Notes under the pieces: generated by a model
Databases searched by the model: none
Told to the model about the DNA's origin: nothing
The model's input: only the letters and a program-made list of their open reading frames with translations
Translations under genes and position numbers: made by a program
In this document: one piece after another, positions 46,344-54,436 of the stretch
How the letters are laid out: each line of letters opens with the position of its first letter
Numbering within the stretch: the first letter of the stretch is position 1
Assembly (NCBI RefSeq): GCF_002798015.1
Contig: NZ_PGTZ01000007.1
Location: 452,222-516,221, forward strand
DNA from: Luteimicrobium subarcticum
GTDB lineage: Bacteria > Actinomycetota > Actinomycetes > Actinomycetales > Cellulomonadaceae
Reading direction: 5' to 3'
DNA: 64,000 nt

Positions 46344-47861
46344 ATGACCGACGCACCCCGCACGACCGCGACCAACGGGGCACCTGCTGCGAGCGACGAG
46401 CACTCGCTGACCGTCGGGCCGGGCGGTCCGATCGTCCTGCACGACCACTACCTCATCGAGCAGATGGCGGGTTTCAACCGGGAGAAGATCCCGGAGCGGC
46501 AGCCGCACGCGAAGGGCTCGGGGGCCTTCGGGCGGTTCGAGGTGACGGGCGACGTGTCCGCGTACACGAAGGCGGACGTCTTCCAGCCGGGGCGCCGGAC
46601 GGACATGCTGGCGCGGTTCTCGACGGTCGCGGGCGAGCTCGGCAGCCCGGACACGTGGCGCGACCCGCGCGGTTTCGCGCTGCGCTTCTACACGGACGAG
46701 GGCAACTACGACCTCGTGGGCAACAACACCCCGGTGTTCTTCATCAAGGACCCGATGAAGTTCCAGCACTTCATCCGGTCGCAGAAGCGCCGGGCGGACA
46801 ACAACCTGCGCGACCACGACATGCAGTGGGACTTCTGGACGCTGTCGCCGGAGTCGGCGCACCAGGTGACGTGGCTGATGGGCGACCGAGGGATCCCGCG
46901 GTCGTGGCGGCACATGAACGGCTACTCGAGTCACACGTACCAGTGGGTTAACGCGGCGGGCGAGCGGTTCTGGGTGAAGTACCACTTCCACACGGACCAG
47001 GGCGTGGAGTGCTTCACGCAGGACGAGGGCGACCAGATGGCCTCGATGGACACGGATTACCACACGCGTGACCTGTGGGAGCACATCCGGGACGGGGAGC
47101 ATCCGAGCTGGACGCTGTTCGTGCAGCTCATGCCGTACGACGACGCGAAGACGTACCGGTTCAACCCGTTCGACCTGACGAAGGTGTGGCCGCACGCCGA
47201 CCACCCGCTCGTCGAGGTCGGCCGGATGACGCTCGACCGCAACCCGGAGAACCACTTCACGCAGATCGAGGAGGCGGCGTTCTCGCCGAGCAACCTGGTG
47301 CCCGGCATCGGCATCAGCCCGGACAAGATGCTGCTCGGCCGTATGTTCTCGTACGCGGACGCGCACCGCGCGCGCCTGGGCGTGAGCTACCCGGAGATCC
47401 CGGTGAACCGTCCGCACGTTGAGGTGCGCTCGTACCTCAAGGACGGTCTCGGACGGCACCACAACCCGGGCGACCCGGTGTACACGCCGAACTCGTACGG
47501 CGGCCCGTACGCGGACTCGCCCGCCGGGGACTCCGAGGTCGGCTGGCAGTCGGACGGCGAGATGGTCCGCGCCGCGTACACCGCCCACGCCGAGGACGAC
47601 GACTTCGGTCAGGCGGGCACCCTGGTGCGTGAGGTGATGGACGACGCGGCCCGCGGGCGGCTCGTCGACAACGTCGTCGGGCACCTGCTGAACGGCGTGA
47701 GCGAGCCGGTGCTGGAGCGGGCGTTCGCGTACTGGCGCTCGATCGACCCGGCCGTCGGCGCGGCCGTCGAGCAGGGGGTCCGTGCCAAGGCCGACGAGAA
47801 GGACCCGAAGGCGGCGCAGCAGGGCAACGCGGCGCGGAGCAGCGCGCAGGAGAAGGCCTGA
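46344..47861 (+). CDS. katA: Catalase (haem, monofunctional)
   Basis: Breaks down hydrogen peroxide. 505 residues; active-site His in [15 protein letters not shown], the Asn in [26 protein letters not shown], and the haem-ligand Tyr in [14 protein letters not shown]. The length fits the small-subunit clade. The C-terminal region has no flavodoxin-like domain of the large catalases. ATG 46344 has GGAGGAGC upstream. It follows groEL by 164 bases and a terminator, so it is a separate unit; TACGGT near 46297 is a possible -10. Confidence 0.94.
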   Translation: MTDAPRTTATNGAPAASDEHSLTVGPGGPIVLHDHYLIEQMAGFNREKIPERQPHAKGSGAFGRFEVTGDVSAYTKADVFQPGRRTDMLARFSTVAGELGSPDTWRDPRGFALRFYTDEGNYDLVGNNTPVFFIKDPMKFQHFIRSQKRRADNNLRDHDMQWDFWTLSPESAHQVTWLMGDRGIPRSWRHMNGYSSHTYQWVNAAGERFWVKYHFHTDQGVECFTQDEGDQMASMDTDYHTRDLWEHIRDGEHPSWTLFVQLMPYDDAKTYRFNPFDLTKVWPHADHPLVEVGRMTLDRNPENHFTQIEEAAFSPSNLVPGIGISPDKMLLGRMFSYADAHRARLGVSYPEIPVNRPHVEVRSYLKDGLGRHHNPGDPVYTPNSYGGPYADSPAGDSEVGWQSDGEMVRAAYTAHAEDDDFGQAGTLVREVMDDAARGRLVDNVVGHLLNGVSEPVLERAFAYWRSIDPAVGAAVEQGVRAKADEKDPKAAQQGNAARSSAQEKA

Positions 47862-47873
47862 GCGGGCGGCGGG

Positions 47874-48137
47874 TCAGCGCCGTTCGCGGCCCGGGACGCG
47901 CAGCCCGGACGCCGCGAGCCGCCTGACCAGCTCACGCCGTCCGACGGGGTGCGCGCCGCGTGCGACGAGCTCGTCGCGCCGCTCGTCCGGGTAGTCGTAG
48001 TGGTCCCGGTCGAAGGCCCGGCGGGGGAGCCCGGCCGCGCCGGCGAAGCTGTGCAGCTCGTCGAGCGAGGTGTCGCTCACGAGATGACCCCAGAGCCGTC
48101 CGTGGTTCGGCCAGCGCGGGTCGTCGATGAGGATCAC
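47874..48137 (-). CDS. DUF4031 protein
   Basis: 87 residues, the DUF4031 family of small actinobacterial proteins: VILIDDPRWPNHGRLWGHLVSD at the start (in two parts), LHSFAGAAGLPRRAFDRDHYD, DYPDERRDEL, GRRELVRRLAASGLR. Function unknown; the fold is not recognised. GTG 48137 is chosen because conserved sequence begins there; GAGAAT lies six bases upstream as a possible leaderless -10. It converges on katA with 12 bases between stops. Confidence 0.85.
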   Translation of the reverse strand: MILIDDPRWPNHGRLWGHLVSDTSLDELHSFAGAAGLPRRAFDRDHYDYPDERRDELVARGAHPVGRRELVRRLAASGLRVPGRERR

Positions 48138-48199
48138 GCCCCGATTCTCCCAGGCCCGGCCCGGTGCGTCGTCGCGCACCGGACCGGGCGACCCGACGC

Positions 48200-48493
48200 T
48201 CAGCGCGTCGCGAAGAGCCCTGCGGCGCGCGTCTCGGCGTCCTCGTAGGTCTGCGCGGCGACACCGAGCGCCCGCTGGATGCCGTCGAGCGACTCCTCGA
48301 CGCGCGCCTGGACCGCGTGCCAGTCGTCCACGAGCGCCGCGCACGACGTCGCCGCCGCGCCCTGCCACACCGTCTGGAGCTCGGTGAGGTGGTGCCGCAT
48401 CGCGGCGACCTCCGACCGGATGCTGGTGACCGTCCCGCTCACCTTGCTGCTCGCCAGCGCGACCTGGGCGCTGTCGACCTCGAACCTGCTCAT
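48200..48493 (-). CDS. WXG100 (ESAT-6-like) family protein
   Basis: 97 residues, two long helices joined at a WxG-like turn, here WQG in LQTVWQGAAATSCAAL, about residue 43-45, as in Esx proteins. A TAGCGT -10 candidate lies at 48539-48534, and ATG 48493 matches the family start (SRFEVDSAQVALAS). Exported by type VII secretion in family members; no ESX components (EccC, EccD) are in this window, so a distant locus would be needed. C-terminal export motif (YxxxD/E) appears as TYEDAE. Confidence 0.83.
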   Translation of the reverse strand: MSRFEVDSAQVALASSKVSGTVTSIRSEVAAMRHHLTELQTVWQGAAATSCAALVDDWHAVQARVEESLDGIQRALGVAAQTYEDAETRAAGLFATR

Positions 48494-48648
48494 CGTCCGT
48501 CTCCCGTCCGCGGCCGGCGGCCGCACGCGGGAACGCTAGGGGGCGGAGGCGGTCGCGCGGCCGTGGGGCACGCACACGGTGGCACCCCGTGGACGGGGTG
48601 GCTGAGGTCCGACCGGTGCACGACCCTCAGCCGGTGCTGTCCGGCGGG

Positions 48649-49350
48649 TCAGGTCTGCGCGTCGAGCTTCGCGATCTCCTTGTCGATGCGCTGGATCTCC
48701 GCGGCGAGGTTCTGCCGCGCCGACTCCTCCCACGCGCTGCCCAGCGGGCTGGTGAAGATGGCCTGGCGTGCGAGGAACTTCGACACGATGGCACGTCGCG
48801 CCCGCAGGAACACGGGCCACGGGATCGCGGAGTACTCCTCGCGGACCGCACGCAGGTACTCCTTGTAGCGCTGCGGCTCCGCGGCGAAGATCGCGAGGTC
48901 GGCGTCGCACAGGACGGCCCCGTCGAAGTCGTCGGCGTCCGGGTAGTGCCGGTGCAGCGCCAGGACGAGGTGTCGCACGCGCTCGGCCGTGCGCTCCGGG
49001 ACGCCCAGAGCCGCGAGCTCGTCGTGGGCGAGCGTCGCGCTCGCGTCCTCGTCGGACGAGTCCAGCGTGGCGCGCTCCGCGTCCTCGTCGTGCCCGAAGA
49101 CGGCGCCGTGGTACCAGGCGGCGAGGCGCACCTGGTCGGGCCCGTGGGTCTCCTCGGCGAGCTCGTCCACGTGACCGAGCACGTCGATGAGGTGCCGCAC
49201 GTTGTGGAAGGTCCGGGACGGGTGGGACCAGCGCTCGACGAGCGCCTTGCCCGTCGCTCGGATCTCGTCGTCGGGTGCGGTGGCACCCAGAGCCTTGCAG
49301 GAGCGGACCCATGACGAGATGAGCCACTGCTGCGCCTCGGCGACGCCCAT
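48649..49350 (-). CDS. HD-domain metal-dependent hydrolase
   Basis: 233 residues. HD-type features: FHNVRHLIDVLGHV, AAWYHGAVFG, and the later Asp in AVLCDADLAIFAAEPQRY. These are the two His and Asp clusters of HD phosphohydrolases (the first H in RTFHN, the HD-like WYHGAVFGHDED). GAAGAAGG lies before ATG 49350; its -10 box (TAGGCT, 49392-49387) spans the stop codon of the kinase gene upstream. Substrate unknown, possibly a nucleotide. Confidence 0.8.
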   Translation of the reverse strand: MGVAEAQQWLISSWVRSCKALGATAPDDEIRATGKALVERWSHPSRTFHNVRHLIDVLGHVDELAEETHGPDQVRLAAWYHGAVFGHDEDAERATLDSSDEDASATLAHDELAALGVPERTAERVRHLVLALHRHYPDADDFDGAVLCDADLAIFAAEPQRYKEYLRAVREEYSAIPWPVFLRARRAIVSKFLARQAIFTSPLGSAWEESARQNLAAEIQRIDKEIAKLDAQT

Positions 49351-49389
49351 CGACCAGCCTTCTTCCGGGGACCTGGACAGCGACCGAGC

Positions 49390-51042
49390 CTACCCCGCGG
49401 CAGGGGTCGCCGACGCCGCGTCCGCCGTGGGGACGTCCGTCGCGGCCGCCGGGCCCGCCAGCGGCAGCTCCAGCCGGACCGTGAGGCCGCCGCCCGGGGT
49501 GTCGACGACCCCGACACGGCCGTGGTGGGCCCCGGCGATCGCGGCGACGATGGCGAGCCCGAGGCCCGAGCCCCCCGACGCCCGGTTGCGTGACGAGTCG
49601 GCGCGGTAGAACCGTTCGAACACGTGCTGCGACTGCTCGGACGTGATGCCGGTGCCGTGGTCGCGCACCTCGAGGACGGCGCGCCCCTCGGACGTCCCGA
49701 CGGCGATCTGCGCGGGCGTCCCGGACGCGGTGTGCCGGGCGACGTTGCCGACGAGGTTCGCGAGCACCTGACGCAGCCGCTCCTCGTCGCCCACGACGAC
49801 GACGGGCGCCGGCCCGTCGGACGTGTCGGCGCCCGGCGCGGGCGGGTTGAGGGAGACGAGCTGCACGTCCCGGGTGGGGTCGAGCGCGACGAGGTCGCGC
49901 ACGGAGTCGGCGGCGAGCACGGTGAGGTCGACGTCGTCCTGGCGCAGCGGGCGGCCCTCGTCGAGCCGGGCGAGCGCGAGGAGGTCGTTGACGAGCGTCC
50001 CCATGCGGTTCGCCGAGTCCTCGATGCGGCGCATCGTGTCGTCGACCTGGTCGTGGGACGTCAGCGCGCCCATGCGGTAGAGCTCCCCGTAGCCCCGGAT
50101 GGTCGCGAGCGGGGTGCGCAGCTCGTGGCTGGCGTCGGACACGAACCTCCGCATGCGCGCCTCGGATGCCTCCTGGGCGACGAACGCCGCCTCGATCTGC
50201 GCGAGCATCACGTTGAGGGACGCGGTGAGCGAGCCCACCTCGGTCGACGGCGGCTCCTGCGGGATGCGCTGCGTGAGGTCGCCGGCCGCGATGGACGCGG
50301 CGGTCGTCTCGATGGCGTGCAGGGGCCGCAGCTCGCGGCGCACGAGCCACCAGCCGAGCACCGCGCCGAGCAGGATGACGGCGAGGGCGGTCAGCCCGAG
50401 CACCTTGGAGAGCTGGTGCACCGTCGACGAGACGTCGGCGAGCGGCAGCCCGACGTACACGATCGAGTTCAGGCTCCCGTCGGTCGTGGAGGTCCCGGTC
50501 GCCGCGATGAGCCGCCACTGGGTCGACGCGTCCGTCCCGTCGACGTTCTTGGCGTCCACGGTGAACGGTTCGCGGTCGCGGACCTTGACCTCGGTGAGCG
50601 TGAGGTCGGGTGTGACGGGCACCCCGTACATGTCCTTGGTGGCGGACTGCTCAAGGGGCAGGGTGCCGCCCGACAGGAAGTCCACCTCGACGTACCACTC
50701 GCTGGGCAGCGCCGTCTGGTTCTTGCCCGTCGACTGCTGTGACTGCAGCACGACCTGGTCGGCGTTGCGCAGCAGCTCGCTGTCGACCTGGTCGACCAGG
50801 TACCGCTGCACGAGCGTGGTGGACGCGATCGCCGCGACGACGAGCCCCACGGCGAGCAGTGCGGAGACGATCGCGACGAGCCGGGTGCGCAGCGAGATCC
50901 GGGCCCACCACGTCCAGCGCGGGGAGCCAGGGGGCGCGGCGACGCGGCGGACGACCGGTGCGTCGTCGGTCGGCGCGCCACCGCCGCCCGCGGGCGCGCC
51001 CGTCGGTGCTGCGGGCTCGTCGACGGTCACGGGCACCGTCAC
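49390..51042 (-). CDS. Sensor histidine kinase (OmpR-system partner)
   Basis: 550 residues from GTG 51042, which overlaps the regulator stop (GTGA); earlier starts are less likely. A ~55-residue cytoplasmic start, TM1 (RLVAIVSALLAVGLVVAAIA), an extracytoplasmic sensor domain of ~160 residues, TM2 (LGLTALAVILLGAVLGWWLV), HAMP, HisKA RRFVSDASHELRTPLATIRG, and HATPase with NLVGNVARHT, DHGTGI and GGSGLGLAI. The layout resembles MprB/TcrY kinases of actinobacteria. The signal sensed is unknown. Confidence 0.92.
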   Translation of the reverse strand: MTVPVTVDEPAAPTGAPAGGGGAPTDDAPVVRRVAAPPGSPRWTWWARISLRTRLVAIVSALLAVGLVVAAIASTTLVQRYLVDQVDSELLRNADQVVLQSQQSTGKNQTALPSEWYVEVDFLSGGTLPLEQSATKDMYGVPVTPDLTLTEVKVRDREPFTVDAKNVDGTDASTQWRLIAATGTSTTDGSLNSIVYVGLPLADVSSTVHQLSKVLGLTALAVILLGAVLGWWLVRRELRPLHAIETTAASIAAGDLTQRIPQEPPSTEVGSLTASLNVMLAQIEAAFVAQEASEARMRRFVSDASHELRTPLATIRGYGELYRMGALTSHDQVDDTMRRIEDSANRMGTLVNDLLALARLDEGRPLRQDDVDLTVLAADSVRDLVALDPTRDVQLVSLNPPAPGADTSDGPAPVVVVGDEERLRQVLANLVGNVARHTASGTPAQIAVGTSEGRAVLEVRDHGTGITSEQSQHVFERFYRADSSRNRASGGSGLGLAIVAAIAGAHHGRVGVVDTPGGGLTVRLELPLAGPAAATDVPTADAASATPAAG

Positions 51043-51767
51043 CGGGGTGGCTGGCGCAGCAGGTACCCCACTCCGCGCTTGGTCTGGATGAGGGCGGGCA
51101 GGGGGACCTGCTCGCCGTCCGGGCCCTCGGTGGTCAAGGTGTCGATCTTGCGCCGCAGGTACGAGATGTACGACTCGACGATGTTGGCGTCGCCGCCCCA
51201 GTCGTACTGCCACACGTGGTCGAGGATCTGCGCCTTGGACAGCACCCGGCCGCCGTTGAGCATGAGGTAGCGCAGGAGCTTGAACTCGGTGGGGGAGAGC
51301 TCGACGAGCTGCCCGGCACGCTGGACCTCGTGGGAGTCCTCGTCGAGCTCGAGGTCGGCGAACCGCAGGACGGCCGAGTCGTCGGGCTCGGCATGGGTGC
51401 GGCGCAGCACCGCACGGATGCGGGCGACGACCTCCTCGAGGCTGAACGGCTTGGTGACGTAGTCGTCGCCGCCGACCGTGAGGCCCGCGATCTTGTCCTG
51501 CGTGTCGTCGCGGGCGGTGAGGAACAGGACGGGCGTGTACTGGCCCTTCTCCCGCATCCGTCGCGTCACGGTGAAGCCGTCCATGTCGGGCAGCATCACG
51601 TCGAGGACGACGAGGTCGGGGTCGAGGTCGCGCACGAGCCGCAGCGCGCTCTGCCCGTCCTCGGCGGCGTGGACCTCGAACCCGGCGAACCGGAGCGAGG
51701 TGGACAGGAGCTCACGGATGTTCGGCTCGTCGTCGACGACGACGAGGCGTGCCTCAGGCTGACCCAT
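51039..51767 (-). CDS. Response regulator, OmpR/PhoB class
   Basis: 242 residues from ATG 51767. Receiver: VVVDDEPNIRELL, phospho-acceptor Asp in VVLDVMLPDMDG, Lys in DDYVTKPFSLEE. Winged helix: LSPTEFKLLRYLMLNGGRVLSK, ANIVESYISYLRRKID, TKRGVGYLLR. It is the first gene of the pair and is coupled to the kinase by GTGA. MprA/TcrX-like by layout; the regulon is unknown. No clear -10 box at leaderless distance. Confidence 0.93.
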   Translation of the reverse strand: MGQPEARLVVVDDEPNIRELLSTSLRFAGFEVHAAEDGQSALRLVRDLDPDLVVLDVMLPDMDGFTVTRRMREKGQYTPVLFLTARDDTQDKIAGLTVGGDDYVTKPFSLEEVVARIRAVLRRTHAEPDDSAVLRFADLELDEDSHEVQRAGQLVELSPTEFKLLRYLMLNGGRVLSKAQILDHVWQYDWGGDANIVESYISYLRRKIDTLTTEGPDGEQVPLPALIQTKRGVGYLLRQPPR

Positions 51768-51841
51768 GCCTGAGAGTCTCCCGTGTCCGTCTGGGTCCCG
51801 CCTGGGAGGAACCCGGGCGTCGGCCGGGGAATCGCAGGACG

Positions 51842-52420
51842 TTACAGGAACGCGACCGGGTCGAACTCCTCGATCGGGATGATCCGGACGCGCGGCAGGA
51901 TCGTGTTGAACGCCGCGACGTCGTGCTCGAGGTCGAAGATCTCGAGCCCGCGGCTCGCGAGCTCGGTCATGCGCTGGTTCACGAACTCGCGGAACCCCAG
52001 GAGCCCGACGCGGCGCGACCCGTCGAGGAGCGCCTCGACCTGCGGGATGAAGTCGCCGTCGTGGCTCGCGAGCACCACGTTGCCCGGGCGGTCCTGCAGC
52101 GCCTCCAGCGTCCGCTGGATACCGATGTCCACGACCTTCTCGGAGCCGTTGCCCGCGAGGGGGACGGGCCGGTAGCCCATGGCGAGGAGCGCCTGCACGA
52201 ACGCCATCGGCATCGAGCCGGAGGTCGCGTTGAGGAAGAACAGCCCGCGCACCGGTGCGCCCCACTGCTGCCCGGCGAAGTCGACGATCCGGTCCCAGCG
52301 CGGACGCTCGTCCGGCGTGGGGCGGTGCCCGAGGACGCTCATCCCGAGCGTCGCGTCGATGTTCTCGCCGTCGACCAGCAGATAGGTCGCGGGCGTGCCC
52401 GCGGACGTCGCGTCGCTCAT
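51842..52420 (-). CDS. NYN-domain protein (PIN-like nuclease fold)
   Basis: 192 residues. The NYN/PIN-like fold shows its acidic sites: LLVDGENIDATLG at the start, and LASHDGDFIPQVEAL later, with GNGSEKVVDIGIQRTLEAL between. Such proteins are predicted RNases acting on structured RNA; the target is unknown. ATG 52420 follows TACCCT at leaderless distance. It is divergent from the DUF2087 gene. Confidence 0.87.
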   Translation of the reverse strand: MSDATSAGTPATYLLVDGENIDATLGMSVLGHRPTPDERPRWDRIVDFAGQQWGAPVRGLFFLNATSGSMPMAFVQALLAMGYRPVPLAGNGSEKVVDIGIQRTLEALQDRPGNVVLASHDGDFIPQVEALLDGSRRVGLLGFREFVNQRMTELASRGLEIFDLEHDVAAFNTILPRVRIIPIEEFDPVAFL

Positions 52421-52427
52421 GGCGTCC

Positions 52428-52433
52428 AGGGTA
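52428..52433 (-). promoter_or_regulatory. -10 box (TACCCT) for leaderless NYN gene
   Basis: TACCCT on the minus strand, seven bases (GGACGCC), ATG at 52420. Only 15 bases separate it from the opposing -10 box of the DUF2087 gene. Confidence 0.6.
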
Positions 52434-52448
52434 CTGGCGCCCGGTCGT

Positions 52449-52454
52449 TACGGT
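52449..52454 (+). promoter_or_regulatory. -10 box (TACGGT) for leaderless DUF2087 gene
   Basis: TACGGT, six bases (GGACCG), ATG at 52461. Confidence 0.6.
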
Positions 52455-52460
52455 GGACCG

Positions 52461-52742
52461 ATGAGCACAGCGCCCGCGCCGCGCGGCCCCGAGCGCTTCC
52501 TGCGCGACGGCCGTCTCGAGCAGATGCCACGCCGATGGGACGACAAGCGGGCCGTCGTGCTCCTGCTGGCCTCGCGGGTGCTCGTGCTCGACGAGCCCAC
52601 GAGCGAGCGGGTGCTCACCGAGCGTCTCGCCGCGGTCACGGACGACCCCGTCGGCCTGCGCCGCGCCATGGTGGACATGGGGTACGTCAGCCGGACGCGG
52701 GACGGGTCCGAGTACTGGCGCACCGTCGTCGTCGAGCCCTGA
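52461..52742 (+). CDS. DUF2087 protein
   Basis: 93 residues, the DUF2087 family: RFLRDGRLEQMPRRWDDKRAVVLLLASRVL (in two parts) and a winged-helix-like VLTERLAAVTDDPVGLRRAMVDMGYVSRTRDGSEYW (in two parts). Members look like small HTH proteins and are sometimes fused to other regulators. No function is assigned. It faces the XPB helicase gene with three bases between stops. Confidence 0.85.
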   Translation: MSTAPAPRGPERFLRDGRLEQMPRRWDDKRAVVLLLASRVLVLDEPTSERVLTERLAAVTDDPVGLRRAMVDMGYVSRTRDGSEYWRTVVVEP

Positions 52743-52745
52743 CCG

Positions 52746-54410
52746 TCAGGACGGCAGCTCGCGCGCCAGGCCCTCCTCGAGGTCCTCGGCGTCGAGGATC
52801 TTGTACGCGTAGCCCTGTTCGGCGAGGAACCGCTGCCGGTGCGCGGCGAACTCCTGGTCGACCGTGTCGCGCGCGACCACCGTGTAGAAGTGCGCCGTGC
52901 GGCCGTCCTGCTTGGGGCGCATGACGCGGCCGAGCCGCTGCGCCTCTTCCTGTCGCGACCCGAACGACCCGGACACCTGCACCGCGACGGACGCCTCGGG
53001 CAGGTCGATCGAGAAGTTCGCGACCTTGCTCACGACGAGCCGGTGGATCTCGCCGGTGCGGAACGCGTCGAACAGCCGCTGCCGCTCCTTGACCGTCGTC
53101 TCGCCGGTGATGAGGTCGGCGTCCAGGTGCTCGGCGAGCTCGTGGAGCTGGTCGATGTACTGCCCGATGACGAGCGTCTGCTCGCCCGGGTGCGCCTGCA
53201 GGATCTGGTCGACGACCCGGTTCTTGCCCGGGGCCGACGCCGCGAGGCGGTACTTCTCCTCGGGCTCCGCGACGGCGTACGCCATGCGGTCCGCGTCGGA
53301 CAGCGTGAGCCGGACCTCGGTGCACTCCGCGGGCGCGATGTAGCCCTGCGCCTCGATGTCCTTCCACGGCGCGTCGAACCGCTTGGGTCCGATGAGGCTG
53401 AACACCTCGTCCTCGCGGCCGTCCTCGCGCACCAGGGTCGCGGTGAGACCGAGCCGCCGGCGCGCCTGCAGGTCCGCGGTCATGCGGAAGATCGGCGCGG
53501 GCAGCAGGTGGACCTCGTCGTACACGACCAGTCCCCAGTCGCGGGCGTCGAGCAGCTCGAGGTGCGTGTACACGCCCTTCCGGCGGGTGGTGAGCACCTG
53601 GTAGGTCGCGATGGTGACGGGCCGGATCTCCTTGCGGGTGCCCGAGTACTCGCCGATCTCGTCCTCCGTGAGCGTCGTGCGGCGGACGAGCTCGTCCTTC
53701 CACTGGCGTGCGCTCACCGTGTTCGTCACCAGGATCAGCGTGGTCGTCGACGACTTCGCCATCGCCCCCGCGCCCACGAGCGTCTTGCCCGCGCCGCACG
53801 GCAGCACGACGACGCCCGACCCGCCGTGCCAGAACGACTCGACCGCGTGCTCCTGGTACGGGCGCAGGGTCCAGCCGTCGGGCGTCAGCGCGATGTCGTG
53901 CTTCTCGCCGTCGACGTAGCCCGCGAGGTCCTCGGCCGGCCAGCCCAGCTTGATGAGGACCTGCTTGAGGTTGCCGCGCTCGCTCGGGTGCACGACGACG
54001 GTGTCCTCGTCGATGCGGTCGCCTACGAGGCCCGCGGTCCGCTTCGAGCGCAGCACCTCCGTGAGCACGGCGCGGTCCGTCGTCTGCAGCACGAGCCCGT
54101 GCACCGGGTGCTTGACCAGCTGGAGGCGGCCGTAGCGCGCCATCGTCTCCGCGACGTCGACGAGCAGCGAGTGCGGGACCGGGTACCGGCTGTAGTCCAT
54201 GAGCGCCGAGACGACCTGCTCCGCGTCGTGCCCGGCCGCGCGCGCGTTCCACAGGCCCAGCGGCGTCAGCCGGTACGTGTGGACGTGCTCGGGCGCGCGC
54301 TCCAGCTCCGCGAACGGCGCGATCGCGCGCCGCGCCTCGGTCGCCTGCGGGTGGTCGACCTCGAGCAGCAGCGTCTTGTCGGACTGGACGATCAGCGGTC
54401 CGTCGGTCAT
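52746..54410 (-). CDS. DNA repair helicase XPB (ERCC3 homologue)
   Basis: 554-residue superfamily 2 3'-5' DNA helicase/translocase. Motif I VVLPCGAGKTLVG, motif II (DExH) VVYDEVHLLP, motif III LTATLVREDG, then domain 2 with VIGQYIDQLHELAEHLD and motif VI RLGRVMRPKQDG. The ~180-residue N-terminal domain and RED-like motif (REDGRED) match archaeal and bacterial XPB. AAGGAG precedes ATG 54410. It is 26 bases from the upstream helicase-associated gene, its usual actinobacterial partner. Confidence 0.94.
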   Translation of the reverse strand: MTDGPLIVQSDKTLLLEVDHPQATEARRAIAPFAELERAPEHVHTYRLTPLGLWNARAAGHDAEQVVSALMDYSRYPVPHSLLVDVAETMARYGRLQLVKHPVHGLVLQTTDRAVLTEVLRSKRTAGLVGDRIDEDTVVVHPSERGNLKQVLIKLGWPAEDLAGYVDGEKHDIALTPDGWTLRPYQEHAVESFWHGGSGVVVLPCGAGKTLVGAGAMAKSSTTTLILVTNTVSARQWKDELVRRTTLTEDEIGEYSGTRKEIRPVTIATYQVLTTRRKGVYTHLELLDARDWGLVVYDEVHLLPAPIFRMTADLQARRRLGLTATLVREDGREDEVFSLIGPKRFDAPWKDIEAQGYIAPAECTEVRLTLSDADRMAYAVAEPEEKYRLAASAPGKNRVVDQILQAHPGEQTLVIGQYIDQLHELAEHLDADLITGETTVKERQRLFDAFRTGEIHRLVVSKVANFSIDLPEASVAVQVSGSFGSRQEEAQRLGRVMRPKQDGRTAHFYTVVARDTVDQEFAAHRQRFLAEQGYAYKILDAEDLEEGLARELPS

Positions 54411-54436
54411 GCAGGCTCCTTGTGGGGGGTGGCTGG

